Of a stretch of DNA of 64,000 nt, positions 29,201 through 41,200 are shown in pieces. This DNA comes from Platycnemis pennipes (lineage: Eukaryota > Arthropoda > Insecta > Odonata > Platycnemididae), in NCBI GenBank assembly GCA_933228895.1, contig OW121846.1:113587336-113651335 (forward strand), read 5' to 3'. Position 1 is the stretch's first letter, and the number at the start of each line of letters is the position of its first letter. The notes under the pieces were generated by a model. The model did no database searches and was not told where the DNA came from. It saw nothing but the letters and a program-made list of their open reading frames with translations. Both the position numbers and the translations under genes were made by a program.

Positions 29201-32200
29201 GTGTGACCGCTGGCTGTTGAAGGAGGTGGCCTCTGAAAAGAGGGGAAATTTATATTGGTTACATGAGGAATATATTCGGTTCCAGGAAAAAGTGGTTGCT
29301 TAGGCAGGTTTCAGTGTAATAAAAGAAGGATAGTAAGTAGCATTGGAAATGTGATTCAAAAACTTAAGGGACTGACAAAGTAATAAGAAAAATTCATGAA
29401 CCTGTTTGACTATGCAGCAACCACATGCTGTTTAGAAATGGCACCAAAGTCAATGAGGGATATGTCAACTTCTTTGTTTCCATTTCTGGATGCTAAGAAG
29501 TGGCCAAGCAAGTTGATTCACCCGAGTATACACTTAAATGAAAACAGTTCGCATGAAAAGTCTACGAGCAAAGTCACTTTACTTCATCTCTTGACTTGTG
29601 CATGAAAAAGAGCTGTAACTCATTAAAATTGTGATTATTTGGTTTATTCATTTGCATAATTAAATCCTCTTCACTAGCATAAGGTATGCTGTGTATTTAC
29701 CTAACATATCCTGCTGGTTTTTTGTGCATATTTTTGTTGAATTATAACATCTTCTAGTTTCATATTAGGCTATGCATTTTTAAAATTTTCCTAGTTTGTG
29801 TTTTTATGTATCTCCCTTCAAGAGCATTGATTTGGTCCATAATGAGCTAAGTGTCAATGCAACATGTGTTGCTTGTTTTTGCCAAACATTCAAATTCTGC
29901 ACAAACTGCATCCATATTAAGTAACATGCTTTGAGATTGATTGCTGTGGTTTATATTGTCTTAGAGATGACTATGAGCAGATAGTATATTTGTATTTATT
30001 TTTCATTTGCTTCAGGTGAGGCCAAGACCAGGTGCTGCTTCATGTCCATTTCAGTTGGTGGCCTACTGGAAGTGTGAAACAAAACATACGGATTTGAAAG
30101 TGGATTACAAGTACAACAGCCATGCCATGGCCTCACCCTCCCCTCTACTTAACTTGACTGTTGCAGTCCCTGTGGATGGTGGAGTGAAAAGCATGCAATC
30201 AAAGCCTGTGGGGCAGTGGTGTGTTATGATTTTTCTCTTTTGTCTCCTGTATTTTGAGCTGAGGATTCCATTGCTAGTGTAGTGTTCAGCATGGGGGGTA
30301 GTAACTTTGCTGTGGTAGCATTTTGGACTTCTGTGCTCTGAATTGCTTGCTGAACTTGCATGCTAAATGCTACTTGAACTACATTATTGGCTTTGAAAGA
30401 AAAGGATTTTCACTCTGATTTATTTCCTGTAACTTATTTTTATCAATACTTGGCTGTGAACAGGAAATGTGGAGACTGTTTAGGAAAGGTTTGAGTCAAA
30501 CATTAGCTCTAGGTGTGTTGATGGTGAGTGATGTTGAAAGTAGTTCTGCCATGTCTCTTCATAAATACCCTCTTCATTATGATAGAAGATCTGTTTGGAA
30601 ACTCTTCAAAAATATTAGTGTGCATGACACCAATCACATCCCTCTTACCACTCATACCAACAGTGTTAGACAATGAATACATGGGATCATTACTTATCAG
30701 TATTAATCTGTTGTACAGGTGTTGTCATGAAGTTATTATTAATCTTGTCAAATTTTTGTTACATGCAGTATTGCACATGTGCTTCAATGGCATTCAGAGG
30801 CATTGATTATGTTTGGCTTTGGTTTAGAAATGAGAATAGGTACTTTGTAAAAGATAGAAAAAGCCTGAGGAGGAATATATTGATTAATATAGCAAAAAGA
30901 AATTTCAGAACAAATGAAAAATGAAATTTAATGACATAGCTCCTTATTTATCCATGTATTTATCTAGTATGTGTTGTGTAGGGTGTGGCTGTAATTAAAT
31001 TCGTATTGAAATCAGTATACAGCAGAAGCCTGTTATGGTAAGTATGGCATATAGCGAGAATCTCACAATAATGAGTGATTGGCAGTGTATCATCTAAAGG
31101 CCCATGGTTAAGATGTAAAAGTAAATGGATATAGCGAGGCCAAGAAGATCCTGCCTCGGTGTACACTCTGTATTGCGAGCGATATTTCTTGAGGGAGATG
31201 TACTGCAAAGTACAAATTAATGCATGATATTTATCTGTGGCAGCATTATTAGTCTACTACAGCTTAGAATACAAGATTAGTGCCATCTCTACATTATTTA
31301 AAGTCCAATCAAGTCCATGCACTGACAATTTATGGCCCACCCAGGTGTGCCCTTCATTGCTCGCACTTTCAGTTGTATTTTGTTAAGCCAAGTTCACATA
31401 GGAGCGGATTGGGTGGAAGAGGGACAAGAGGAAAAGCCTCTAGACTATCACACAACAGGGGAGAGCGGTGGTGAGGGTAAGGGGCATAGTTCAGCCCGCC
31501 TGTCTTCAGTATTTCACAGGAGTTACCTCCATTCGCTCTAGATCCTCCAGATGGCAGCAGTAGTACTACACACTATGTCCGACACACACACGCTACCGAT
31601 AAAGACATGTGCTGGCGTAAATAAATACTCTCTGCAACTAATTTTCGAGAGGCAACTGAATGTGAATTTTAGGAATGCTAGGAATAATTATGCAAGAAAT
31701 ATTTTCGACAGCCGAAAAATGCATATTTTGGCGAATCATTGCAACAACTTTCCTAACCAATGGACTTACTGGTTAACACTGGAAGACTATAGAAAAGCAT
31801 AAATTATTATTTTGGAAGATATAATTTGCAAAATCATCTATAAATATGCAGTTGTGCACGAAAATGGCTCTTCTACCTGTTTCTAATAGCATGGTAACGA
31901 AAGAGAAACGGAAAGTAATAACAACTGTGGGATTGAGAGGCTTAATCCATAACCTTTGGATATAACAAGCACTTGCTATAGCGAGTGATTTTCCAGCCAT
32001 TGTGAGCATTATACCGAGCTTCCATTGTATTATTGAAGATCACAGACATAAGGTAGAGGAAAAGTGACTTCACATTTGAGTCACTTCTTGCCAACATGCT
32101 CGACATGTGAAAACATCAATCGAAAAGAATCATTTGTGCATTCAAATAATTTTTGCTAGTGTATTTTGCCTGCATGAGAAAGCTTGAATCTGATTTTATT

Positions 32201-35200
32201 GTGTCCAACTCCATTTGGTCACCAAACTTCCTTGTTGCATTGTTGATGCCTGTTGGTGCTGACTGGAGCCAGTAAGCATAAATGTGTTCGCAAAGTGCTC
32301 ATTTCAGCAACTTTTGCAGCGTGGATAACAAGCTCAGGAAAGAATGAATCTAATGAAGGCTGCATCTTCTGGGTTTCACCACATAGTCATTTAGATGACC
32401 ACAGTTTTGGCTGCATTCCAGCTGGAGACACCTGTTGGAATGCAGCTGAAACTGTGGTCATCTCTACAATTGTGCCATAAACCTGGAAGACGTAGCCTTC
32501 TACCAACAGCCAGGATGTCTACCAACCTTGAAAACTGGGAAAGAGGTGGGAATTTAATTTGGGCATTGAAAATAAGGATTTAGATGGTAATTTTGTGCAC
32601 CAACCTTGAATTTTAAAAACTTTGATGAAATCATCATTCCAGCATGGAGTAAGTTTTGATAATTGATTGGCATCTTTTAATTTGAAAATTTGGCTTTAAT
32701 TATTTGTATACCAACTCATAGTATAGAAATAGTTGCATAATTCATGAACACTAAATAGAAATTTGCTGTGTTAACTTTAGAAATGTACCTAATGATGTAC
32801 CTGATGGCATAGTGAATGTTCTTGATTCACTTAAAGTCGTTGTAGAGGAAGATTTTCTTTGCTTTCAGTGACTTGATTGCTATGTGTATGCAAAATGGAA
32901 AATTAGGTATTTGAAAGTAAATTTTCCCTTTTTCATTGCTTGACAGAAAACATTTTTCATTAAATTTTCATTTCTCATGTTGGCTATGCAACCATTATCA
33001 ATAAGAAAATAGGGTTACTTTTTATGAAGGTTAATTTATTGTGGAGACGCAGAGAAAAAGCCTGTCTTGAGAAATGAAAAATTGTAGTACCAGATTGCAG
33101 ACTGCTGATCGGATATTTTGTGACATCTTCCTATAAAATTTCTGGATTATTCCCTGGTTTGTTATGTTTTATTTGAAATTCCGTATCTTAATTTTGTGAA
33201 TCCCCAATATCGTAGATGTTTTCTTGAAGATGCATTTTTGAATTTTGTCCTCAACAATAGCATATGAACACTTCTATTGTTAAATTTAATCTTGATTTTT
33301 GTTGGATTTCGCTGTTTGTTGTATGCTATTGATAGTTAATATGTACTCTGTGAAAATGACTATCACTATGCTACATATTTGTTACTACACAAGTTGAAGA
33401 TTCGAACCTTGAAAATTAGTTAATGAGCCTTGAAAAGATCTTTTGTTTTCAACTTTGGTAGACACACTGGAGGTATTCATGTTGAGGACATATAGAGGTG
33501 ATCCACCAAGAGAGGATGATTTGTGCAATGGGTGTGGGGAAAGGCATGGGACCTGTCGCTCTTTGGTAGGGACTACAAAAGGCATATGGGTCATGTTGAT
33601 TTGGGGGCAGAATGGGTACAAGTTACGAGATAACTCGCCACAGCTGGAAGTGGGCAAAATAGCTATTTGGCCATCTTATGAAAGCCACAGTTATCAACAG
33701 CTGCATCCCCCTTAGCTCCTTAGCTAGGAAAATGACTCGCTGGCAATTTTGGCCAACCTTGGTCTTATCAAGGCTGGGCCATCAGCACTTCCCACCCACC
33801 CACCCCTCTCAAAGGGGAAGGCGGAGAAGCGTGAGTGGGTCGAAGCTAAGGTGCTTGGATGCAAAACTTAATAAACTCTGGCTGGTCAAGAGGAATCAGT
33901 GAAGATGCAGTGTTTGCTCCGAGAAGGGGAAATTCACTCCACTGTGACAGCATGCACAATGTGCAATGTGGGTCTCTGTGCATATAATTGTTTTGAGGAT
34001 TACCTCTCAAAGCTGTGAGTAGTGTAAATAATATTACAGTGAGAAATGGTGTCATTTATGTTGGTATTTATTACAAATTTAAATAAAAATGGATTATGAA
34101 GCAAATTATTTCTGTTCTTTATCCCAAAGCAATTACGAATTCAAATCTGAACTACAGTGGTCTCTTGTAAGGACATTCTTTGAAAACATGTGTTCCTTGT
34201 TTGCACATTCATTTCCTCAGCCCTGAGTCACAGTGCATGTAAATAATTCTGGTTATCTCATTTTAACGAACACAAAAACAAATTTATCCCAGGAAAAGAA
34301 CTACCTTATAGGTTAATTTGACACTGGATACCTCTCAAGAGGTTTTATCAATTAGTAGTATTGTGGTAGTATAGTTATTATAAATTGTATACATTCCTGC
34401 TTGTATTTCATCAATATCCCCTTTCGTTTGTGCATTTTGTATTGTCCTCATGACCTCCAAAGTGATGTTACCCTCTGTGACTCAAAAAAAAAATTTTAAC
34501 TTGTGCTGCAAAAATGCCTCAAAAGTATTAATTTAAAAATCTGAAACCTGTATTGAACCGAGGTCAAAATTATCTCTATACTAATATGCTCTCTATTAGT
34601 ATTGCTTCTTCCATTTTTGGGATGTAAAGCCTCAAACTTGACTCTGTATGCTTTTTGTGCTGACTCTATAAGCAAAACGTTGTCTGGCTATTATTGTGGT
34701 AGTTAATTATTGAATTCGTCAATATTAGGCTTCATATGTATTTTTTGGGGGGCATAATAAGTGTAAATGAAACTTACAGTAAACACCAGCTATCTACAGA
34801 AGGAACTAAAACAAGCATCCAGCATATTGTTCCCCCGTAGGTCGTGCAACTCACAAATATTACTTCACCTTGTCCGGAAAGGCCTAACAACTGTTTAGCA
34901 TGTTTTCCTCATTATTACGTTCAGGATGTTGGGTCCCTACATAAACTCACTGACAAGAGTATATAATTCATTGTAGAGAGACAAAAATAAGCTAACCATG
35001 CATGTTTTAGTTCGAAAAATTTATTTCAACGTGAAGAAGTTGAGTATGCGTGCATCAATAGTGCCTCTTAAATAAAAAAGAAATTTGTTTTAAGAAGGAA
35101 ACAGAATGTCATATTGAAGTGAAAATATGTGGGTTTCATCCTGAGTAAAGCAAACAGATTTTAGGTTGATAAAAATAATCAATTCACATTAATGGGCGTA

Positions 35201-38200
35201 TTATTTTATGGCAATAGTTGATAAGTTCATGACAAATACCATTGGGGATAATTTATGAAAATAGCATTCTAGAAAAATACTTGTAACAAGGTACTTAGGG
35301 TGTAAATAAGAGAGTTTAGCCAGAGTCTGTCAGCATAGGTAACTTGTGTGATGCCAAATCAAGAAATTGTGGCTTGGGGTATTAGTGGAAGTACTCAATA
35401 GTTTCTCATGTCACATGCATTAAAGCATAATGTGTGCATGGATTACTCATTTACAGTTTAGACTCAGACAAAAAAATATTGATTATTAATCATGTGATTT
35501 TACAGAATGGACAGCAAATTAAGCACAAAAATGATGAACTGTAATTTAACATTTTATCAGTATCTATGTGAAAATTAATTTTTTTATTTCTATGTCTAAA
35601 ATTACATTAAAAATTACAGGCATGAGTGATATTTTGCTTTCAACTTTGTTATCAATGCAGACATCTAGGTTGCATTTCTATTATTTGACTGCTATTTTTT
35701 CCATTTAACATTTCAGGGTTGCTGAAACTCATCGGGCAATTTGGAAATTTACAGAGCTTTCTCAACACAGTGAAAATTTGGGTGTTGGCTCTCTAAGAGC
35801 CAGGTTTGAGGTTGCAAATGGACCAAGCTCTCAGGGAACTATAGCAACTCAATTCAATTGTGAAGGCACTACCTTGTCTGGAGCTGAGTTTGAATTGGTT
35901 GGGCAAGGTTATAGGCTTTCCTTAGTTAAACGGAGATTTGTTTCTGGTGAGTAGCAGTAGATCTTTCCTCTGTGTCATTGTGAAATTACCTTGATGTATC
36001 AAATTTATAGTTGCAACAATATTAATTGATCCTTCCAAGTTTATACATATTTCACTTCAATGAGTCCTCTTATGATAATTCTGTTTTTTTAACAACTGTT
36101 AAGTACACAGTATCAGTATTAGCAGGTGTTGCTAAAACTCCCATTCTGGTTCCATTTTCCTAACTTCATGTTAGGGTAGCAGTTGCTACGACCCCTAGCA
36201 ACAGGTAAATAACAAAATTGTATTCCCATTTAATGTAGTATAAGCTAACTCATTGCTGTGGCCAATCTGCATATCTTTGACATTAAGGTAACTACAGTGC
36301 TAATTACAACATTAATTAGATGGGACAATATGTCAAACATGATTTTGAAGCCCCAAAAACCAACACTAATATGGTGAGAGTAGTTCCGAGTTGTTAAATA
36401 ATTATTTGAAATTTTCACCAACAATTTCTTTATCAACTGCATAAATTGAAAATCATGTAGTTGATACAATTTGTTATTATTTTGATGGGATAGTGTCACC
36501 CACGTTTGGCCATTTGTGAATGCATGATTCTAGATTAAGTTTTAAGTTTTTTTTGGTTTCATTGTTTGATCTCCTGGATGTTATATAGCCCACAATTTCT
36601 GTAAGAGATTTAACAGCCATGTTTTTCCAGTATTTACAATTCCATTTGGCTTAGTGTGAAATGCAATAGAAACTCGAAATTACATTGTCAACAGGACAGG
36701 AAAAAAAGTCGTTATATCAAATATGGTATGAACAAGTATTCTTCATCAGCATCGAGATGATGGTTTCCTGAAATATATGCAATCTTGCAATGTCCCTGCA
36801 TGATTTACGGAGTTATAATTCATGAATGTATCTTTAAATGTGTATTCAAGCCAACAGGGTTCATAAAGTTATACATAACTAACTTGTTCCTTTTTTGCAA
36901 TGAGTCACAGATTAGGCAATCCAGTGTCTTACTAAAATTTTTGTGCACTTTGGGCTAGGCCTATGAAGCTCCATTGGTGCATTTTTCTATTTTAATTTAA
37001 TCTCTACTGAAAAACTTGTAATGTAAGCTTGAGCAATGTATTTATATTTTTAAGCTGGAATTGATGCATGCATATGCAATGGAAGTGTGAGATTTGCGCA
37101 TTCATTGAAACTAGATGCTGCTCCGGATGGAAAATTTAGAGGAATAAATTTCCGCTAGAAGAAAATCTTACGCTCCTCATCAGGCATAATACACTAGACC
37201 TAAATTAAACTAAAGCAGTGAAATGATTCTCCCATGGATGCTATGTCAATCACTTGTTTTGTACAAATAATGATATGCCCGTTATTCTCCCCTGGATTCA
37301 GCTCATCTTAGGGTGGTTATTTCCAAGATGAAGGCTCTAAAATAAGAGCTTAAAAAGGAGTTCAGCTTAATGTTTATCTCCTTTCAAAATTAGATTGTGC
37401 AAGTCACACAATTCAACGGTGAAGGCATGATAATTTCCTTTACACTTCTTCAGCTACTAATGATGGTAACATTATAAATCAATAATTTGTTTTTCACTAT
37501 GCTCTGCAAAATCATCAGTTGTGACTCTATTGAAATAAGGTCGCCTGCTCCTCATCCACTAAATTTCAGGCATCATTTAAAGTTTTGATATTCTATAAAT
37601 CGTGGAATATATTTGTGTATCATTCTTCCTCTGCATCCCATCTAGCTAGGAGATTTTTGTCTGAGCATTGAAGCTCCAATTTCAGCCACGCATAAAGACT
37701 GAATCGGATGTATTACCCTTCGTTACCATATTACCCATCACTGAGGGGATTACTCCATTCACCCTCACAAAAATAGCTACAAGACCCATGGTCTGGAGTG
37801 TCTTATGTCACTTGGGAGGTTGATCCAGCTAGAATTCAAGGCCAAGGGATGTGCGCAGAAAATAAACATTGAAAGAATCATATCCTTATGCAGCGTAGTC
37901 ACATCTTATCTTCCTCCTGCCCTACCTCAACAAACTACGTCTGCGGAGAGGGATGACAAGACACTGGAGAGTGGGATCTTTTATCATAAATGAAGATATG
38001 CTCGCAAAGCAATATTTGAGCGTATCAGACCCCTTGCGAAGGGGGCACTTCAAGGGGCCTAAAGGTGGGGATGTGAGGCCTGCAGAGCCAGTGGGGGACA
38101 CTGCACCTGTTGAGCGAATGGGAGGAGGGGGGTCACGAAGGGGCCTTATCCTGGTTGGGTACCAACTAACTCCCACCCCTGATGTCCTCCGATAACTCAA

Positions 38201-41200
38201 GGGAGAAATGAAAATGCCTCCTAATGGACTAGGATTCTGATGAGGCATTCTGCTCCCTTTCCGACTGCGTGAATTTAGGTTTCTCATAGGATGGTACTAC
38301 TTATCATCTAGTCTTATGTATGTCTTTAACAAGGATAAGGCTACTAAACCCTTATCAGATTCTTTATCTCTCAGCAGGAATGCAGCTGAAAAGCTATCTT
38401 TTAGGATATTTTTCAATCACTGGATTGGAGCAAAAGGCGAGAAAGGCACACTATCACAAAATAAATATATATGGGTCATTCCACCTCAATTCAACAAATG
38501 TTTGACCCTTAGGGTCTCAGATTTTGATAAAAATTGGTGTATGGGAACAAAATCAACTCAAACTGAATATCCTCACACAGTTTCGTGAAAAAAAATTTTT
38601 TGAGCGAATTATGCGTTTTAATTTTTTCGCGTGTTTGCAAAAATCCGAGCCTTTGTTGCCAACAATCATATTATCACTTATATCTCCGCTTGTAATTGTC
38701 ATACAGCAATGATTAATAGCTCTTTTTAAAGCTAAATCTTTATTGAATGCAAATATATCAAGAAAAAATTATTTTCTTCTAAACCCTATTGTTGTTAATT
38801 ACTAATGTTCAAAAAATTGTTAATAAACTTTTCTCAAATACTCCATCTCAGAATCGGCCAAAACTTTTTTTCCGTAATCTAAACATACCCAGCTAACTAT
38901 TCCAAAAATAAAATTTAGTGGCAATTCATAAATGCGTTTTTTATAAATATTTAAACATTTACAATCTTCTCTCGCGCGGCCCGTCGGCACCCCCCCTTGG
39001 AATACATGCAGCGGACACGCGATGCAAGCCTAAAAATTTCCTAATTGCTCAAGGTCGTGGCTATATGAGATAAAAATATATTATAAACTATAAATGTTAA
39101 CAACGATTGTTATTTGTTCTTTCACTTCTCGAGCTAAATACTGAGTTGATCCAAATTTCTCTTGAATTTTTGCCACACTCCAGCTTTTAGGCAGTGTAGA
39201 CAGGACTAAAATTTTTTCACCGTAGGAATTAGCTTCAGCAAATTTTTCCTTGAGTTGACTTAGCATTTCACACCCTACTAACCATTACGGACCGAAGGAA
39301 GTTTTTGCTTTTCCCCATACATTCCCAATTGCTCTTCGATAAACAGAAGTAATTTTATGAATTTTTCTTTAGAGTTTTTTCTACTTCTCAATTTTTTTCT
39401 ATTTGCTGGTGATGTACCGATTTCGGATAAACTCGAGTAGATTTTTTCTAGTACAGATTGACGAGGTGAATAAGGTGCACCATCTCCTCTCCTTGTGAGT
39501 CACTGTCATTACTGGAGTTGTTTGTAGGTAGGGATAATGAGCCTCCACAAATTGCAAACCAGAAGGCCCCAGTTGTGACAGTACTGCTTCTGCAGCCACA
39601 AGCTGCTCAGGAACGTCTTCTTGATGACTGATGGGAGACCTTGGTGTGTCACCTTTCGCGACTCCCTTATTCAGAAGTTCTCTGCACTGACGACACATTT
39701 TTCTGCCCTCGACCAAAGACATTGCTCTGGTGCTGAAAATTTTCGATTTGTAATATTTGGCAGTAATTGTATATAAATTAGCACTACAGATAATGCAATG
39801 CAGTTTCAGTCAATTACAACACTGTTTTTGACGCTTTGAATAGAAAGCAATAAACGGTTTTTCATTGTTAACGCACACGGTTTCCACTTTGGCACCACTT
39901 CTATCCTCGATGAGCTGCAGATCTCTTTGATATATTTAAAGACACTGTCTCGCGAACACTTTTCTCCTCTCACTGCGCCGATGGAGCAAATTTTGACACA
40001 ATTTTGACAATTAGTTTAAAAAAATATTTACGAGAAAAAAGAGAAGGCAGACAGCTTTTGAATAAGGAGATGCACACGCGGTGTCGGACCAAAAAAAACT
40101 GAGACTTCTTCGGTGAATAAACGCGGCTGTCAACAAAAACATGTCCAGCTAGATGGTCTTCCTTCAAGCTTTAAGGCACATACCGCAATGGGAGGAATTG
40201 GCTACCAACGGTGTCATAAAAATAGGGTTCTGAAAGGAAGTGGAAAGGTTTTTACCCTCTTCCCCTAATCCGTAGGTGCCATTAAATATTTCTTTTTAGA
40301 GAGAGCTACGTTTACGGAAAAAGTCTCAATGCACGAAAAGCCACTGCTGCAGGCTCTCGACTCGAATTGAAAATGAAATGTTTTTGCATGGATAAAAAAT
40401 ATTTTAACACTAAAATTGGAGTTTGCAGTAAATTTGTCAATAGAGATAAAAATAGTGAGATAGCAAAAACGAAGAAATGTTTCTGCTAGAACAAATGACG
40501 CAAAAATTCCATTATTTTAATTTATTTTCATTTCATTTCATCAATGAATTATATTTGAAGATTCTTAAAAAGTTTCTTCATATTAATTGTCACAGATTTT
40601 TAGCTCAAATAAAAGTTAATCTGCCTCGAAACTTAAGTGGGGCTCAATGGAAAATTTCTCTGCAAACATCCATTCAACATAACAAATAACAATTGTTGTT
40701 AACATTTATAGTTTATAATATATTTTTATCTCATATAGCCACGACCTTGAGCAATTAGGAAATTTTTAGGCTTGCATCGCGTGTCCGCTGCATGTATTCC
40801 AAGGGGGGAGCCGATGGGCCGCGTGAGAGAAGATTGTAAATGTTTAAATATTTATAAAAAAACGCATTTAAGAATTGCCACTAAATTTTATTTTTGGAAT
40901 AGTTAGCTGGGTATGTTTAAATTACGGAAAAAAGTTTTGGCCGATTCTGAGATGGAGTATTTGAGAAAGGTTTACTAAAAATTTTTTGAACATTAGTAAT
41001 TAACAACAATAGGGTTTAGAAGAAAATAATTTTTTCTTGATATATTTGCATTCAATAAAGATTTAGCTTTAAAAAGAGCTATTAATCATTGTTGTATGAC
41101 AATTACAAGTGACGATATAAGTGATAATATGATTTAAGGCTCGGATTTTTGCTAAAAATGCGAAAAAATTAAAACATGCATAATTCGCTCAAAAAATTTG

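Noticed and set aside
33443..33715. 90-codon plus frame with [11 protein letters not shown]
   Set aside because: Cysteines suggest a zinc finger only superficially; no flanking exons or known pattern.
37922..38287. 121-codon minus frame rich in Pro and Arg
   Set aside because: GC-rich patch within an intron; no motif, overlapping plus frames equally open.
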